From contig NZ_CP089309.1 in NCBI RefSeq assembly GCF_021228795.1, positions 310,001 through 374,000 of the forward strand: 64,000 bases of DNA, written 5' to 3'. Made by a program: the position numbers and the translations under genes. Under the pieces are notes generated by a model. It ran no database searches and was not told the origin of the DNA. It saw only the letters and a list, made by a program, of their open reading frames with translations. The stretch's first letter is position 1; each line of letters opens with the position of its first letter. This stretch comes from Thiocapsa bogorovii (GTDB lineage: Bacteria > Pseudomonadota > Gammaproteobacteria > Chromatiales > Chromatiaceae). Below are positions 16,316 through 24,485 of the stretch, piece by piece.

Positions 16316-18696
16316 CAGTTGTAGAAATCGCTCATGAAAAGATTCTTACTGGACGACGCCTTGGGCGCCGCCTTCGCTTCGACCGCGGGTTCCGGATCCG
16401 CCGCCGGCTTCGGCTCAGCCTGCGCGATGTCTTGCTCGTCCCCGCCTTCGCGGCCCGTCTTCTTCTTCTCGCCGCCGGTTCCCGCGGCCGGAGTCGTCCC
16501 GGCAACATACGGGGCCTGGTCGCGGCCGGCGAGAACGACACCGTCGGGCGGGACATCCGAGAGCGGCTCGTTGGGGATGGCGAGCATGAAATCGCCCCAC
16601 ACCCGCAAGGCGCCTGTGCCTCCGGCGAGCCCCATCGGCTGATAATCGTCCCTGCCGACCCAGACCACAGCTACCTTGTCCCCGCTGAATCCCGCAAACC
16701 AGCTGTCGCGCATGTCGTCGGTCGTACCCGTCTTGCCGGCCATCGTCATCCCTTTCGGAAGCTTCGCGCCGAGCCATCGAGCCGTACCGTGCGTGACCAC
16801 ACGCTGCATCGCCCAGGTCGTCAGATAGGCCGCCCGGGGATCGACAACGGCCTCGACGGCCAGCGGATAGCGGTTGAGCGGTCGACCGTTGGGATCCATG
16901 ACCTCGCGAATGGCGCGCAGCGGTGCCCGGTATCCGCCTGCGGCGATCGTCTGATAGATCTGAGCGACCTCCAAGGGCGACAAGGAGACCGCACCGAGCA
17001 AGATCGCGGGGACTTTGCTGATACGTCGCTGGGCTCCGAGCCGATAGAGCGTCTCCGTCACCTCGGTGATGCCCAGACTCAAGCCAAGATTAACGGTCGC
17101 CAGATTGAGCGAGCTGCTGAGCGCACGATGCAACGGCACGGCCCCGTTGACGCGGTGGTCGTAGTTTTTGGGCGCCCAGATCTTGTCGCCGACCCGCATG
17201 CTGACCGGAGTGTCCTGAATACTGGTGGTCAACGAATAACGCTCGGGTTTGGACAAAGCAGCCAGATAAACGGCCGGCTTGACCAGCGACCCGATCGAGC
17301 GTACCGAGTCAAGTGCCCGGTTGAACCCGGCATAGCCGGCCTCGCGACCGCCGGCGAGCGCCAGCACCTCGCCCTGAGCGACCGATGTCACCACCGCAGC
17401 GGCTTCGAGCGAGCCGGCCTTCATGCGGCGCTTCTTTTCCAATTCGGCGAGACGCGCCGGGAGCGCCCTCTCGACCTCGGCCTGCACGGAAGGGTCCAGT
17501 GTCGTGAAGATGTTCAGTCCCTCGGACCTGAGATCTTCCTCGCGATAGTCGCGCTGCAACTGCCGCCGCACCAACGAGACGAAATTCGGATACTCCCCGA
17601 CCGCCCGTCCGCCACCCTCGGCGACCCCGAGCGGAGCGGCCTTCGCAGCCTGCGCCTCCGCGGTGCTGATCACCCCGTCGCGGACCATGAGATCCAGCAC
17701 CAGATTACGGCGCTTGAGGGCAGCCTGTGGATGGCGACGCGGATCCAAGCTCGACGGCGCCTGGACCAATCCGACCAGAAGAGCGGTTTCGGGGATCCCG
17801 AGCTCTTCGAGCGGCTTGTTGAAGAAGAAGTCGCTCGCTAGGCCGAAACCGTGAATGGCCCGGCTGCCGTCTTGGCCCAGGTAGATCTCGTTGGAATAAG
17901 CCTCGAGGATCTCGTCCTTGCTGTAGCGTCGCTCGAGCAGCAGGGCCATCAGTGCCTCGTTGATCTTGCGCTCGAAGGTCCGGTCCGCGCTGAGGTAGAA
18001 ATTCTTGACCAGCTGTTGCGTGAGTGTACTCGCTCCCTCGACCACGCCTCCGGCGCGCAGGTTGCTGAAAGCCGCACGTGCGATCCCGCGCGGGTCCACC
18101 CCGAGATGCCGATAGAAGCTGCGATCTTCCACCGCAATCAGGGTGCGCACGAGCAGGTCCGGGATCTCCTTGCGACGCACCAGAACACGGTCTTCGTTGT
18201 GCGTCGGGTAGATGCTCGCGATCAACATCGGATCGAGCCGCACCAACGCAGGGGCGGGGGAGGAGCCGTCGGAGGCGTCGGCGAGCTCCGCCACCCGACC
18301 GTCGGCAAGGTTGACCTGCAAGGTCCGCCCGGGTTCCTCGCCATCCCAGAACCTAAAGGATCGCGTGCGGATGAGAAAGCGCTCCCCGTCTCGACTGTAG
18401 CTCCCGGGAGCGGCAGGGGTCTCGACACGCCGGTAATTCAGACGATCCAACTCGGCTTGAAGCTGATCGCCGAGAAGAGGCCGATCCGCGTAGATCTCGA
18501 GAGGGCGTGCATAGACACGTGCCGGAAGCGCCCAGCGTTGCCCCTCGAACTTTCCGCGCACGATCCGATCGAGATGGACGCTGTAAAGGGTGCCGGCGAG
18601 ACCGACCCCGACGACGACCAACAGAGCCCAGCGGAACATGAGTCCGCCGAACCCGCGGCGTTTGCGCGCAGGTGCGGAACGTGGGCGTCGGGCCAC
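16315..18696 (-). CDS. mrcB: bifunctional penicillin-binding protein 1b
   Basis: A class A PBP of 793 aa that polymerises glycan strands and crosslinks peptides. A basic cytoplasmic N-terminus and one membrane helix (21-40) are followed by the UB2H-like region. The GT51 domain has catalytic E190 (AVEDRSFYRHLGVDPRG) and EGASTLTQQLVKNF. The transpeptidase domain has S470-L-V-K473 (SIGSLVKPAVYL), S529-L-N531 and K655-T-G657 (AGKTGTTDD). The C-terminus is a charged low-complexity tail ending in FMSDFYN. The downstream lipoprotein overlaps by one base and is the likely activator. Confidence 0.96.
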   Translation of the reverse strand: MARRPRSAPARKRRGFGGLMFRWALLVVVGVGLAGTLYSVHLDRIVRGKFEGQRWALPARVYARPLEIYADRPLLGDQLQAELDRLNYRRVETPAAPGSYSRDGERFLIRTRSFRFWDGEEPGRTLQVNLADGRVAELADASDGSSPAPALVRLDPMLIASIYPTHNEDRVLVRRKEIPDLLVRTLIAVEDRSFYRHLGVDPRGIARAAFSNLRAGGVVEGASTLTQQLVKNFYLSADRTFERKINEALMALLLERRYSKDEILEAYSNEIYLGQDGSRAIHGFGLASDFFFNKPLEELGIPETALLVGLVQAPSSLDPRRHPQAALKRRNLVLDLMVRDGVISTAEAQAAKAAPLGVAEGGGRAVGEYPNFVSLVRRQLQRDYREEDLRSEGLNIFTTLDPSVQAEVERALPARLAELEKKRRMKAGSLEAAAVVTSVAQGEVLALAGGREAGYAGFNRALDSVRSIGSLVKPAVYLAALSKPERYSLTTSIQDTPVSMRVGDKIWAPKNYDHRVNGAVPLHRALSSSLNLATVNLGLSLGITEVTETLYRLGAQRRISKVPAILLGAVSLSPLEVAQIYQTIAAGGYRAPLRAIREVMDPNGRPLNRYPLAVEAVVDPRAAYLTTWAMQRVVTHGTARWLGAKLPKGMTMAGKTGTTDDMRDSWFAGFSGDKVAVVWVGRDDYQPMGLAGGTGALRVWGDFMLAIPNEPLSDVPPDGVVLAGRDQAPYVAGTTPAAGTGGEKKKTGREGGDEQDIAQAEPKPAADPEPAVEAKAAPKASSSKNLFMSDFYN

Positions 18697-18942
18697 CTCA
18701 GCGCCTCCGCTCGGGACGAGAGCCGATCACGAAAACCGCGCACGGCAGCGGGTCGTTCAACAACGAAGACGGTACGAAACGCGAGCCGGAAAACATCGAA
18801 TGGCCGGTCCTTTTCTGGAAGTTTCAGGTGCTTATGGTCCCACTTGCTGCAGAAGGATACAACCTGCGCAGATCACGAGACGGGCCTGCGGGCGTACTTT
18901 CAAGCGGTTGGAGCCGAGGCCGCCGGAGCACGGGGCAGACGC

Positions 18943-19716
18943 TCAGGTCTTGATGCCGACCCCGCGACGCAGCAGATGCAAGCTGAACACGCACAGCACC
19001 AGGATGAAGATCGCAATGATCCCGAACGCAATACCCACGGGGATGTCGCTGACCCCCTGTAGTCCGTAGCGGAAGGCGTTGACCATGTAGAGGACCGGAT
19101 TGGCGAGAGACACGCCTTGCCAAAACCCCGGCAGCAGCTCGATCGAGTAGAACACCCCGCCCAGGTAGGTCAGCGGCGTCAACACGAAGGTCGGCACGAT
19201 CGAGATGTCGTCGAAGCTGTTGGCATAGATAGCGTTGATGAAGCCTCCCAGCGCGAAGAGCACCGCCGTCATCGTAATCACCAGCACGGTCACCGCAAGG
19301 CTGTGAATGTGGATCTCGGTGAAGATCATGGCGACCAGCATGACGGCCAGCCCGACCACCAAGCCACGGGCGACACCGCCGGCCACATAGCCCGCCAGGA
19401 TCACCCAATTCGGCGCCGGAGAGACGAGAAGCTCCTCGATGTAGCGGGAGAACTTGCTGCTGTAGAAGGACGACACGACATTGGAATAGGCGTTGGTAAT
19501 GACGCCCATCAAAACCAGACCCGGTACGATGAAGTCGAGATAGTCCAATCCGCCCATGGTGCCGATCCGATCGCCGATCAGGCGCCCGAAGATCACGAAG
19601 TAGAGCGTGGTCGTGATGACCGAAGGCAGAATTGTCTGGACCCAGATCCGGGTAAACCTCAGGATCTCCTTGACGAAGATTGTTTGGAAGCTGATCCAGT
19701 AGCGATACCAGCCCAC
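18943..19716 (-). CDS. ABC-2 type transporter permease, YadH-like
   Basis: A six-helix permease of about 257 aa that matches E. coli YadH over its whole length: RIWVQTILPSVITTTLYFVIFG, IVPGLVLMGVITNAYSNVVSSF, EELLVSPAPNWVI, then FDDISIVPTFVLTPLTYLGG and VFYSIELLP. GTG 19716 is preferred because it lies 11 bp after the ATPase stop and gives the YadH length. TTG 19731 is an alternative, and ORFs from 19785 overlap the ATPase. It forms an exporter with the gene upstream. The substrate is unknown. Confidence 0.9.
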   Translation of the reverse strand: MGWYRYWISFQTIFVKEILRFTRIWVQTILPSVITTTLYFVIFGRLIGDRIGTMGGLDYLDFIVPGLVLMGVITNAYSNVVSSFYSSKFSRYIEELLVSPAPNWVILAGYVAGGVARGLVVGLAVMLVAMIFTEIHIHSLAVTVLVITMTAVLFALGGFINAIYANSFDDISIVPTFVLTPLTYLGGVFYSIELLPGFWQGVSLANPVLYMVNAFRYGLQGVSDIPVGIAFGIIAIFILVLCVFSLHLLRRGVGIKT

Positions 19717-19727
19717 ACCCTGCCTGC

Positions 19728-20705
19728 TCAAGCAATCACCTCGCGCCCGGCATCGGGCGCGGACGCCGCATCCGAGCTCGACCATCCGGCGCCGCCACGG
19801 CGGTCGACCATCTCCAGAAAGAGCCGCTCGAGGCGATTCTGCTTGTTGCGCAGGCTGATCACCTCGATGCCGTTACGCGATAGGGCCTCGAATAAACCGT
19901 TGATGGTATGCTCGCGGCTCATCTCGACCTCCAGCGTGCAGTCGTCGAGGTGCTGGAGCACGAAACCGCCGAGTTGAGGCAGCTCGGAGAGCCGGCCCTT
20001 GAGGTTCAAGACGAAGGTCTCGGTATGGAGCCGGTTGAGCAACGCGAGGATGCTGGTGCGCTCCGCAATCTCGCCGTGGTTGATGATGGCAATATTGCGG
20101 CAGAGACTCTCCGCCTCTTCGAGATAGTGGGTCGTGAGAATGATGGTCGTCCCGCCGGCGTTGAGCTCGCGCAGGAAGGTCCACATCGAGCGTCGGATCT
20201 CGATATCCACGCCCGCCGTCGGCTCGTCGAGGATGAGCAGCCGCGGCTCGTGCACCAATGCCCGCGCGATCATCAGGCGCCGCTTCAGACCGCCGGAGAG
20301 CTTGCGCATCTCGGTGTCGCGCCGGTCCCATAGATCGAGCTGCTTGAGATATCGCTCGGCACGCACGCGAGCCTCGCGTCGCGGGATGCCGTAGTAGCCG
20401 GCCTGATTGACCACCACCTCCACGACGGGCAGGAAGAGATTGAAGTTGAACTCCTGCGGCACGAGGCCGATGAATGACTTGACCAGCTCAGGCGTGCGAT
20501 CCTGATCCTCGCCGAAGACGCTCACGCTGCCGCCGGTCTTGTTCACCAAAGAGGCGAGGATGCCGATGAAGGTCGACTTGCCTGCCCCGTTCGGTCCCAG
20601 CAGGGCGAAGAAATCCCCCTCCTCGACCGTCAGGTCGATTCCCTTCAGGGCTTGGAAACCGCCTTTGTAGGTCTTGGTCAGCTGCTGTACGTCGAGTGCG
20701 GGCAT
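19728..20705 (-). CDS. ABC transporter ATP-binding protein, YadG-like
   Basis: A 325-aa ATPase. It shows Walker A LLGPNGAGKSTFIG, Q-loop LVPQEFNFN, signature LSGGLKRRLMIARAL, Walker B LLILDEPTAGVD and H-loop TTHYLEEAESLC. The C-terminal extension after about residue 215 includes a regulatory-type domain (VLQHLDDCTLEVEMSREHTING) and a short acidic/Ser-Ala tail. It is the first gene of the YadG-YadH-like pair. A 103-bp space separates it from the divergent TSUP exporter gene. Confidence 0.92.
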   Translation of the reverse strand: MPALDVQQLTKTYKGGFQALKGIDLTVEEGDFFALLGPNGAGKSTFIGILASLVNKTGGSVSVFGEDQDRTPELVKSFIGLVPQEFNFNLFLPVVEVVVNQAGYYGIPRREARVRAERYLKQLDLWDRRDTEMRKLSGGLKRRLMIARALVHEPRLLILDEPTAGVDIEIRRSMWTFLRELNAGGTTIILTTHYLEEAESLCRNIAIINHGEIAERTSILALLNRLHTETFVLNLKGRLSELPQLGGFVLQHLDDCTLEVEMSREHTINGLFEALSRNGIEVISLRNKQNRLERLFLEMVDRRGGAGWSSSDAASAPDAGREVIA

Positions 20706-20808
20706 CGTGTTGTCGGCTCGGGTCGTCGGTATCGGAACCTGAATGAAGGGGCGCAGATTGTAACCAGGCTATTGGATTTCAACCTGAACGGCGAGGACGC
20801 AGACCCGA

Positions 20809-21570
20809 GTGGATTCCCCCGAGATTGCCTTGATCCTGTTCGGCCTCGCGCTGCTCGCAGGCTTTGTCGATGCCATCGCCGGCGGCGGCGGACTCATCAC
20901 CATCCCTGCCCTGCTCTGGGCCGGTCTGAGCCCGGTCGAAAGCCTGGCGACCAACAAGGCGCAAGCGGTGTTCGGCAGCGGCAGTGCAACCATCCACTTC
21001 ATGCGCAAGGGCATGATCGAGCCGCGCAGCGCGGCCTTCGCGGTAGCATGCACCTTCGTCGGCGCCGCGCTCGGCGCGATCCTGGTTCAGCAGATCGACA
21101 GCGCCGCGCTGCAGCGCCTCATCCCGATCCTGCTGGTCGGGTTCGCGCTCTACTTTCTCTTCTCGCCGCGGGTCTCGGATCTGGACTCGCACCAGCGGCT
21201 TTCGACGCCGGCCTTCGCCTTGACGGTGGGAACCGGCGTCGGCCTCTACGATGGTTTTTTCGGCCCCGGCACCGGGACCTTCTTCGCGATGGGGTATGTC
21301 GCGCTGCTCGGCTACAACATGCGCCGCGCCACGGCTCACACCAAACTGCTCAATTTCACAAGCAACTTGACTGCGTTGATCTTTTTCATGGTCGGCGGAC
21401 ACGTTGTCTGGATCGTCGCCGCCTCGATGGCGGTCGGCCAACTCCTCGGCGCTTGGTTGGGCTCGCATCTGGTACTCAAGCACGGCGCCGTCCTGGTGCG
21501 ACCTATCCTGGTCGTGTCGTCGGTCCTGATCTCCGCCAAGCTCCTGTTGGATCAATTCAACGGGGCCTGA
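20809..21570 (+). CDS. TSUP family (TauE/SafE, YfcA-like) membrane exporter
   Basis: A 253-aa protein with about eight hydrophobic segments. It has the family's two repeats, LAGFVDAIAGGGGLITIPALL with LATNKAQAVFGSGSAT, and GTGVGLYDGFFGPGTGTFFAM with RATAHTKLLNFTSNLTAL. These match E. coli YfcA. The family moves sulfite, sulfonates or other organic anions. A sulfur role is plausible given the persulfide dioxygenase 0.9 kb away but is not shown by the sequence. The start is GTG 20809. Its 3' end overlaps the convergent gene at 21552 by 19 bp. Confidence 0.88.
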   Translation: MDSPEIALILFGLALLAGFVDAIAGGGGLITIPALLWAGLSPVESLATNKAQAVFGSGSATIHFMRKGMIEPRSAAFAVACTFVGAALGAILVQQIDSAALQRLIPILLVGFALYFLFSPRVSDLDSHQRLSTPAFALTVGTGVGLYDGFFGPGTGTFFAMGYVALLGYNMRRATAHTKLLNFTSNLTALIFFMVGGHVVWIVAASMAVGQLLGAWLGSHLVLKHGAVLVRPILVVSSVLISAKLLLDQFNGA

Positions 21571-22163
21571 TTGGGGACGCGGGCGGCGGCCTGTCGAGCG
21601 ATCGCCGCGCGGGAAAGCCAGAGCAAGGCCGGGTCGTCCTCACGCGCGAGCTCGCCGTCGCGCATGATCAGCAAACCGTCCGGCACCGTCCAGGTCGCGA
21701 CCCCGTCGCCGGTCATGTCGCTCGCCCGCGAGGTCGGCGGATCATCGGACCGACCGACACGCCCATCCACCCAGTTGCGCACCAGCGGATGGTAGATCCG
21801 GCGGTAAGAGACCTTGACCGCGCGGAGCCCGTCGCCGACCAGAAACAGCGTCACGGAGGATGCCGGCATCCCGTTGAAGGCACCGATCTCTGCGGCGCAG
21901 AGACGGTCGCCGAAGGGATTCGCCCCGTCGGCACACTGAAACGCGAGTTTCGGGAAAGTCTCGCGGATCTGCGCCTCGGTCAGAGCACTGGTGAAGGCAT
22001 CCAAGCCCGCATTCAGATCTGGCTTGCCGAGGAGGAACATCAGGGCCAGATCGGTACGCCGTTGACCGTCTTCGGTGAAGGCCAACCAGTAAAAAGGGCC
22101 GAAGACGAGCGCCAGCATGAGGAGCGTCTTGTAGAGCCGGGGAAGCTTGAGATCATTTCGCAT
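21552..22163 (-). CDS. hypothetical protein, N-terminal membrane anchor
   Basis: A 203-aa protein I do not recognise. It has one N-terminal hydrophobic segment (LLMLALVFGPFYWLAF) and a mostly polar periplasmic-type domain with two cysteines (FQCADGANPFGDRLCAAEIG) that could form a disulfide. The later part resembles a sensor or membrane-associated globular domain (ASSVTLFLVGDGLRAVKVSYRR). Codon usage matches neighbours. It converges on the TSUP gene and overlaps its last 19 bp. No function is assigned. Confidence 0.65.
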   Translation of the reverse strand: MRNDLKLPRLYKTLLMLALVFGPFYWLAFTEDGQRRTDLALMFLLGKPDLNAGLDAFTSALTEAQIRETFPKLAFQCADGANPFGDRLCAAEIGAFNGMPASSVTLFLVGDGLRAVKVSYRRIYHPLVRNWVDGRVGRSDDPPTSRASDMTGDGVATWTVPDGLLIMRDGELAREDDPALLWLSRAAIARQAAARVPNQAPLN

Positions 22164-22452
22164 GGCGGCATTCTAACGAGAAGTGCGGACCGAGACCCAA
22201 CAACCTTCGTTTGGCTCTCGGATCCGGGTTCAACGCAGGGGACCGTGCCGGCAGCGACTGGCCGGGGCCTCACATTCGCAGGAACGCGACCGATACGGTG
22301 CCAGGCTTTCCGGACTCGCCGCGACATGTGGACTTCTCCAGCAGCGGATCGTCGATGTCGGAATCGGCGGCCAAGAACGCGGCCGACTCGGCGACCGCAG
22401 GACACCGATACCCTACGCCTTTCGCAAAGGTTACTCTCGACGGAGGATTAAG

Positions 22453-23202
22453 ATGTTGTTCAAACAGTTGTTCGAGCCGGTTTCAAGCACCTACACCTAT
22501 CTGCTCGGCTGCGAGGAGACGCGAGAGGCGATTCTGATCGACCCCGTGCTGCCCACCTGGCAGCGCGACCTGACCGAGATCTCCAAGCTCGGATTGAAGC
22601 TGGTCTACACGCTCGATACGCACGTCCACGCCGATCACATCACCTCCGCACGCACGCTCAAGCGCGAAGCGGGCAGCCGGATCGCACATCCCGCAATCGA
22701 CGCTCTCACCTGCGTCGATGTGCCGATCGAGGAAGGGACACCGCTCGCGGTCGGCAGTCTACGTATCGACCCTCTCTTCACACCCGGTCATACCGACGGA
22801 CATCACGCTTACCGGATCGGTGAGCGGATCCTCACGGGCGATGCACTGCTGATTGACGCCTGCGGTCGCACCGATTTCCAAAGCGGCGACCCGACCGCCT
22901 TGTATCACAGTGTGGCCGGCAAGCTCTTCTCGTTGCCCGAAGAGACGCTGGTCTATCCCGGCCACGACTACGAGGGACGCTGGGTCTCGAGCATCGCGCA
23001 GGAGAAGACCCGCAACCCGCGGCTCGGCGGCAACCGCTCACTCAAGTCCTTCGTCGAGCTGATGAACGGGCTGAATCTCGCCTACCCGAAGTTCATCGAC
23101 TATGCGGTGCCCGGCAACCGGGAATGCGGCGTCTGTCCGCCCGGAGTGCCGGACAACTTAAGCCAATATTGCGACCAGATCGGGGAAAGCAGGCAGGGCT
23201 GA
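22453..23202 (+). CDS. persulfide dioxygenase, ETHE1-type (metallo-beta-lactamase fold)
   Basis: A 249-aa mononuclear iron enzyme that oxidises glutathione persulfide to sulfite and glutathione. ATG 22453 follows a good CGGAGG. The ligand pattern is H57-V-H59-A-D61-H62 (THVHADH), H113 (GHTDGHH), D130 (TGDALLIDACGRTDF) and H171 (YPGHDYEGR), which is typical of ETHE1-type enzymes rather than glyoxalase II. The C-terminus has the conserved NRECGVCPP-type Cys segment. It fits sulfide oxidation in a sulfur bacterium. It stands alone, divergent from the hypothetical gene at 21552. Confidence 0.92.
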   Translation: MLFKQLFEPVSSTYTYLLGCEETREAILIDPVLPTWQRDLTEISKLGLKLVYTLDTHVHADHITSARTLKREAGSRIAHPAIDALTCVDVPIEEGTPLAVGSLRIDPLFTPGHTDGHHAYRIGERILTGDALLIDACGRTDFQSGDPTALYHSVAGKLFSLPEETLVYPGHDYEGRWVSSIAQEKTRNPRLGGNRSLKSFVELMNGLNLAYPKFIDYAVPGNRECGVCPPGVPDNLSQYCDQIGESRQG

Positions 23203-23426
23203 GTGCCCCTCGACGCGTACTGCAGGCAAGCGGCTGCGCGAAGTCCGCGAGACCGCCTGGTGTTGGAGACGACACACCCCCCAGCGCTTCGTCGTCTCGC
23301 AGGACCCAGGCAGAGAAAGGGCATAGCACCCGGCGACCCAACGGGGGCAGAGGTCGGAGCCTGACAACCGAACACGGGGCTCTGGTAGACTCAGGAAGGT
23401 ACCACAGTCGCTCTTCGCCATCGGAC

Positions 23427-24254
23427 ATGACCACGGAATCCCTAAAAGAAACCATCAAGCGAGAGCTGCCGACCTGGCTGCGCGAAGATCCCGCGTTCCG
23501 GACCTATGTCCTCGAATTGACACGAAACGAGTACGCCGACCGAAGAGAGACCGGAGATCGATTCTACGAGCTGCTTGGCGAGCTACGTCGAGACCGCGAG
23601 AAGCAGGAGCGGAAGTGGGAAGCGAACCAGGCCGAGCTTGAGCGCATGCACGAGGAGCAAGCGCAAGAATGGGAGCAGCAGAACCGCCGTTGGGACGAAA
23701 ACCAAGCCGAGTGGCGCCGGCTTTGGGACGAGAACCGAGCGGAGCAGAGTCGTCTTTGGGAGGAGAGCCGCGCGGACAGCAATCGCCGCTGGGACGAGAA
23801 CCAGGAAGAGCTGAAGCGCCTGCATAACGAGGTCATGGCGCAGGCGCAGAAATTCGATCGCGGCATCGGTGCGCTCGTCTCGAGTTGGGGGCTCCAATCG
23901 GAGAAGGCGTTCCGCGATGCCCTGGCCGCTATCCTGGAACAGAGCTTCGACGTGCAGGTGGTCAACGTCACCGACTACGACGACTCGGGCGAGGTTTTCG
24001 GCCGTCCGGACCAGATCGAGCTGGATGTCATTATCAAGAACGGCCTGCTGCTGATCTGCGAGCTGAAGTCCTCGATCGACAAGGCCGGCCTGTACATCTT
24101 CGAGCGCAAGGCGCGTTTCTACGAGCGGCGCCACGAGCGCAAGGCCGATCGCCTGATCGTCATCTCGCCGATGATCGACGCCAGAGCCCGTAAGGTCGGC
24201 GAGCGGCTCGAGATCGAGATGTATGGGGACTCGACCGAGGTCGAGGCCTTCTGA
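23427..24254 (+). CDS. DUF3782-like protein: coiled coil with C-terminal PD-(D/E)XK-like domain
   Basis: A 275-aa protein starting at ATG 23427. It has an N-terminal helical segment, then a long charged coiled coil (about 45-145) with an 11-residue repeat in which W89, W100, W111 and W122 (then H133) recur exactly (RRWDENQ, RLWDENR, RLWEESR, RRWDENQ). The C-terminal domain has D200...E212-L-K214, the core of a PD-(D/E)XK nuclease fold. Such proteins occur in multiple copies in cyanobacteria and purple sulfur bacteria; their role is not known to me. Nuclease activity is inferred. The TGA stop lies in the 24251 repeat. Confidence 0.75.
   Translation: MTTESLKETIKRELPTWLREDPAFRTYVLELTRNEYADRRETGDRFYELLGELRRDREKQERKWEANQAELERMHEEQAQEWEQQNRRWDENQAEWRRLWDENRAEQSRLWEESRADSNRRWDENQEELKRLHNEVMAQAQKFDRGIGALVSSWGLQSEKAFRDALAAILEQSFDVQVVNVTDYDDSGEVFGRPDQIELDVIIKNGLLLICELKSSIDKAGLYIFERKARFYERRHERKADRLIVISPMIDARARKVGERLEIEMYGDSTEVEAF
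23685..23825 (+). repeat. 33-bp in-frame tandem repeat in the DUF3782-like gene
   Basis: About four units of 33 bp encode the 11-residue Trp-Asp/Glu-Glu repeat of the coiled coil. Units begin near 23685, 23718, 23751 and 23784, and a degenerate unit follows at 23817. Copy number would be open to slippage. Confidence 0.65.
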
Positions 24255-24338
24255 ACCGCGTCTCCCGGCCATCCGGGATCTTGTTTGCGACGGCATGCGT
24301 CGCCGGATATCAAGCGCGCGGTGCCGGACGCGGTTCAG
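24251..24338. repeat. 88-bp repeat with inverted TGAACCGCGTC ends
   Basis: CTGAACCGCGTC (24251-24262) and GACGCGGTTCAG (24327-24338) are perfect inverted 12-mers. The left end carries the TGA stop (24252-24254) of the DUF3782-like gene. Inner sequence includes short hairpins such as CCCGGCCATCCGGG. It is a member of the dispersed family. Confidence 0.85.
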
Positions 24339-24485
24339 GAATTGAAAAGCATTGGGTCCTGAAGATGCGTCGATCCGGACTCGATCCGGCACCGGCATCA
24401 TCGAGCGCGCGAGCGAATCCTGCTCGTTCCGTGCGGTCCTCGCGGTACGCCCTCCATCGACTCACACTTCAGCGTCTTGCAGGCC

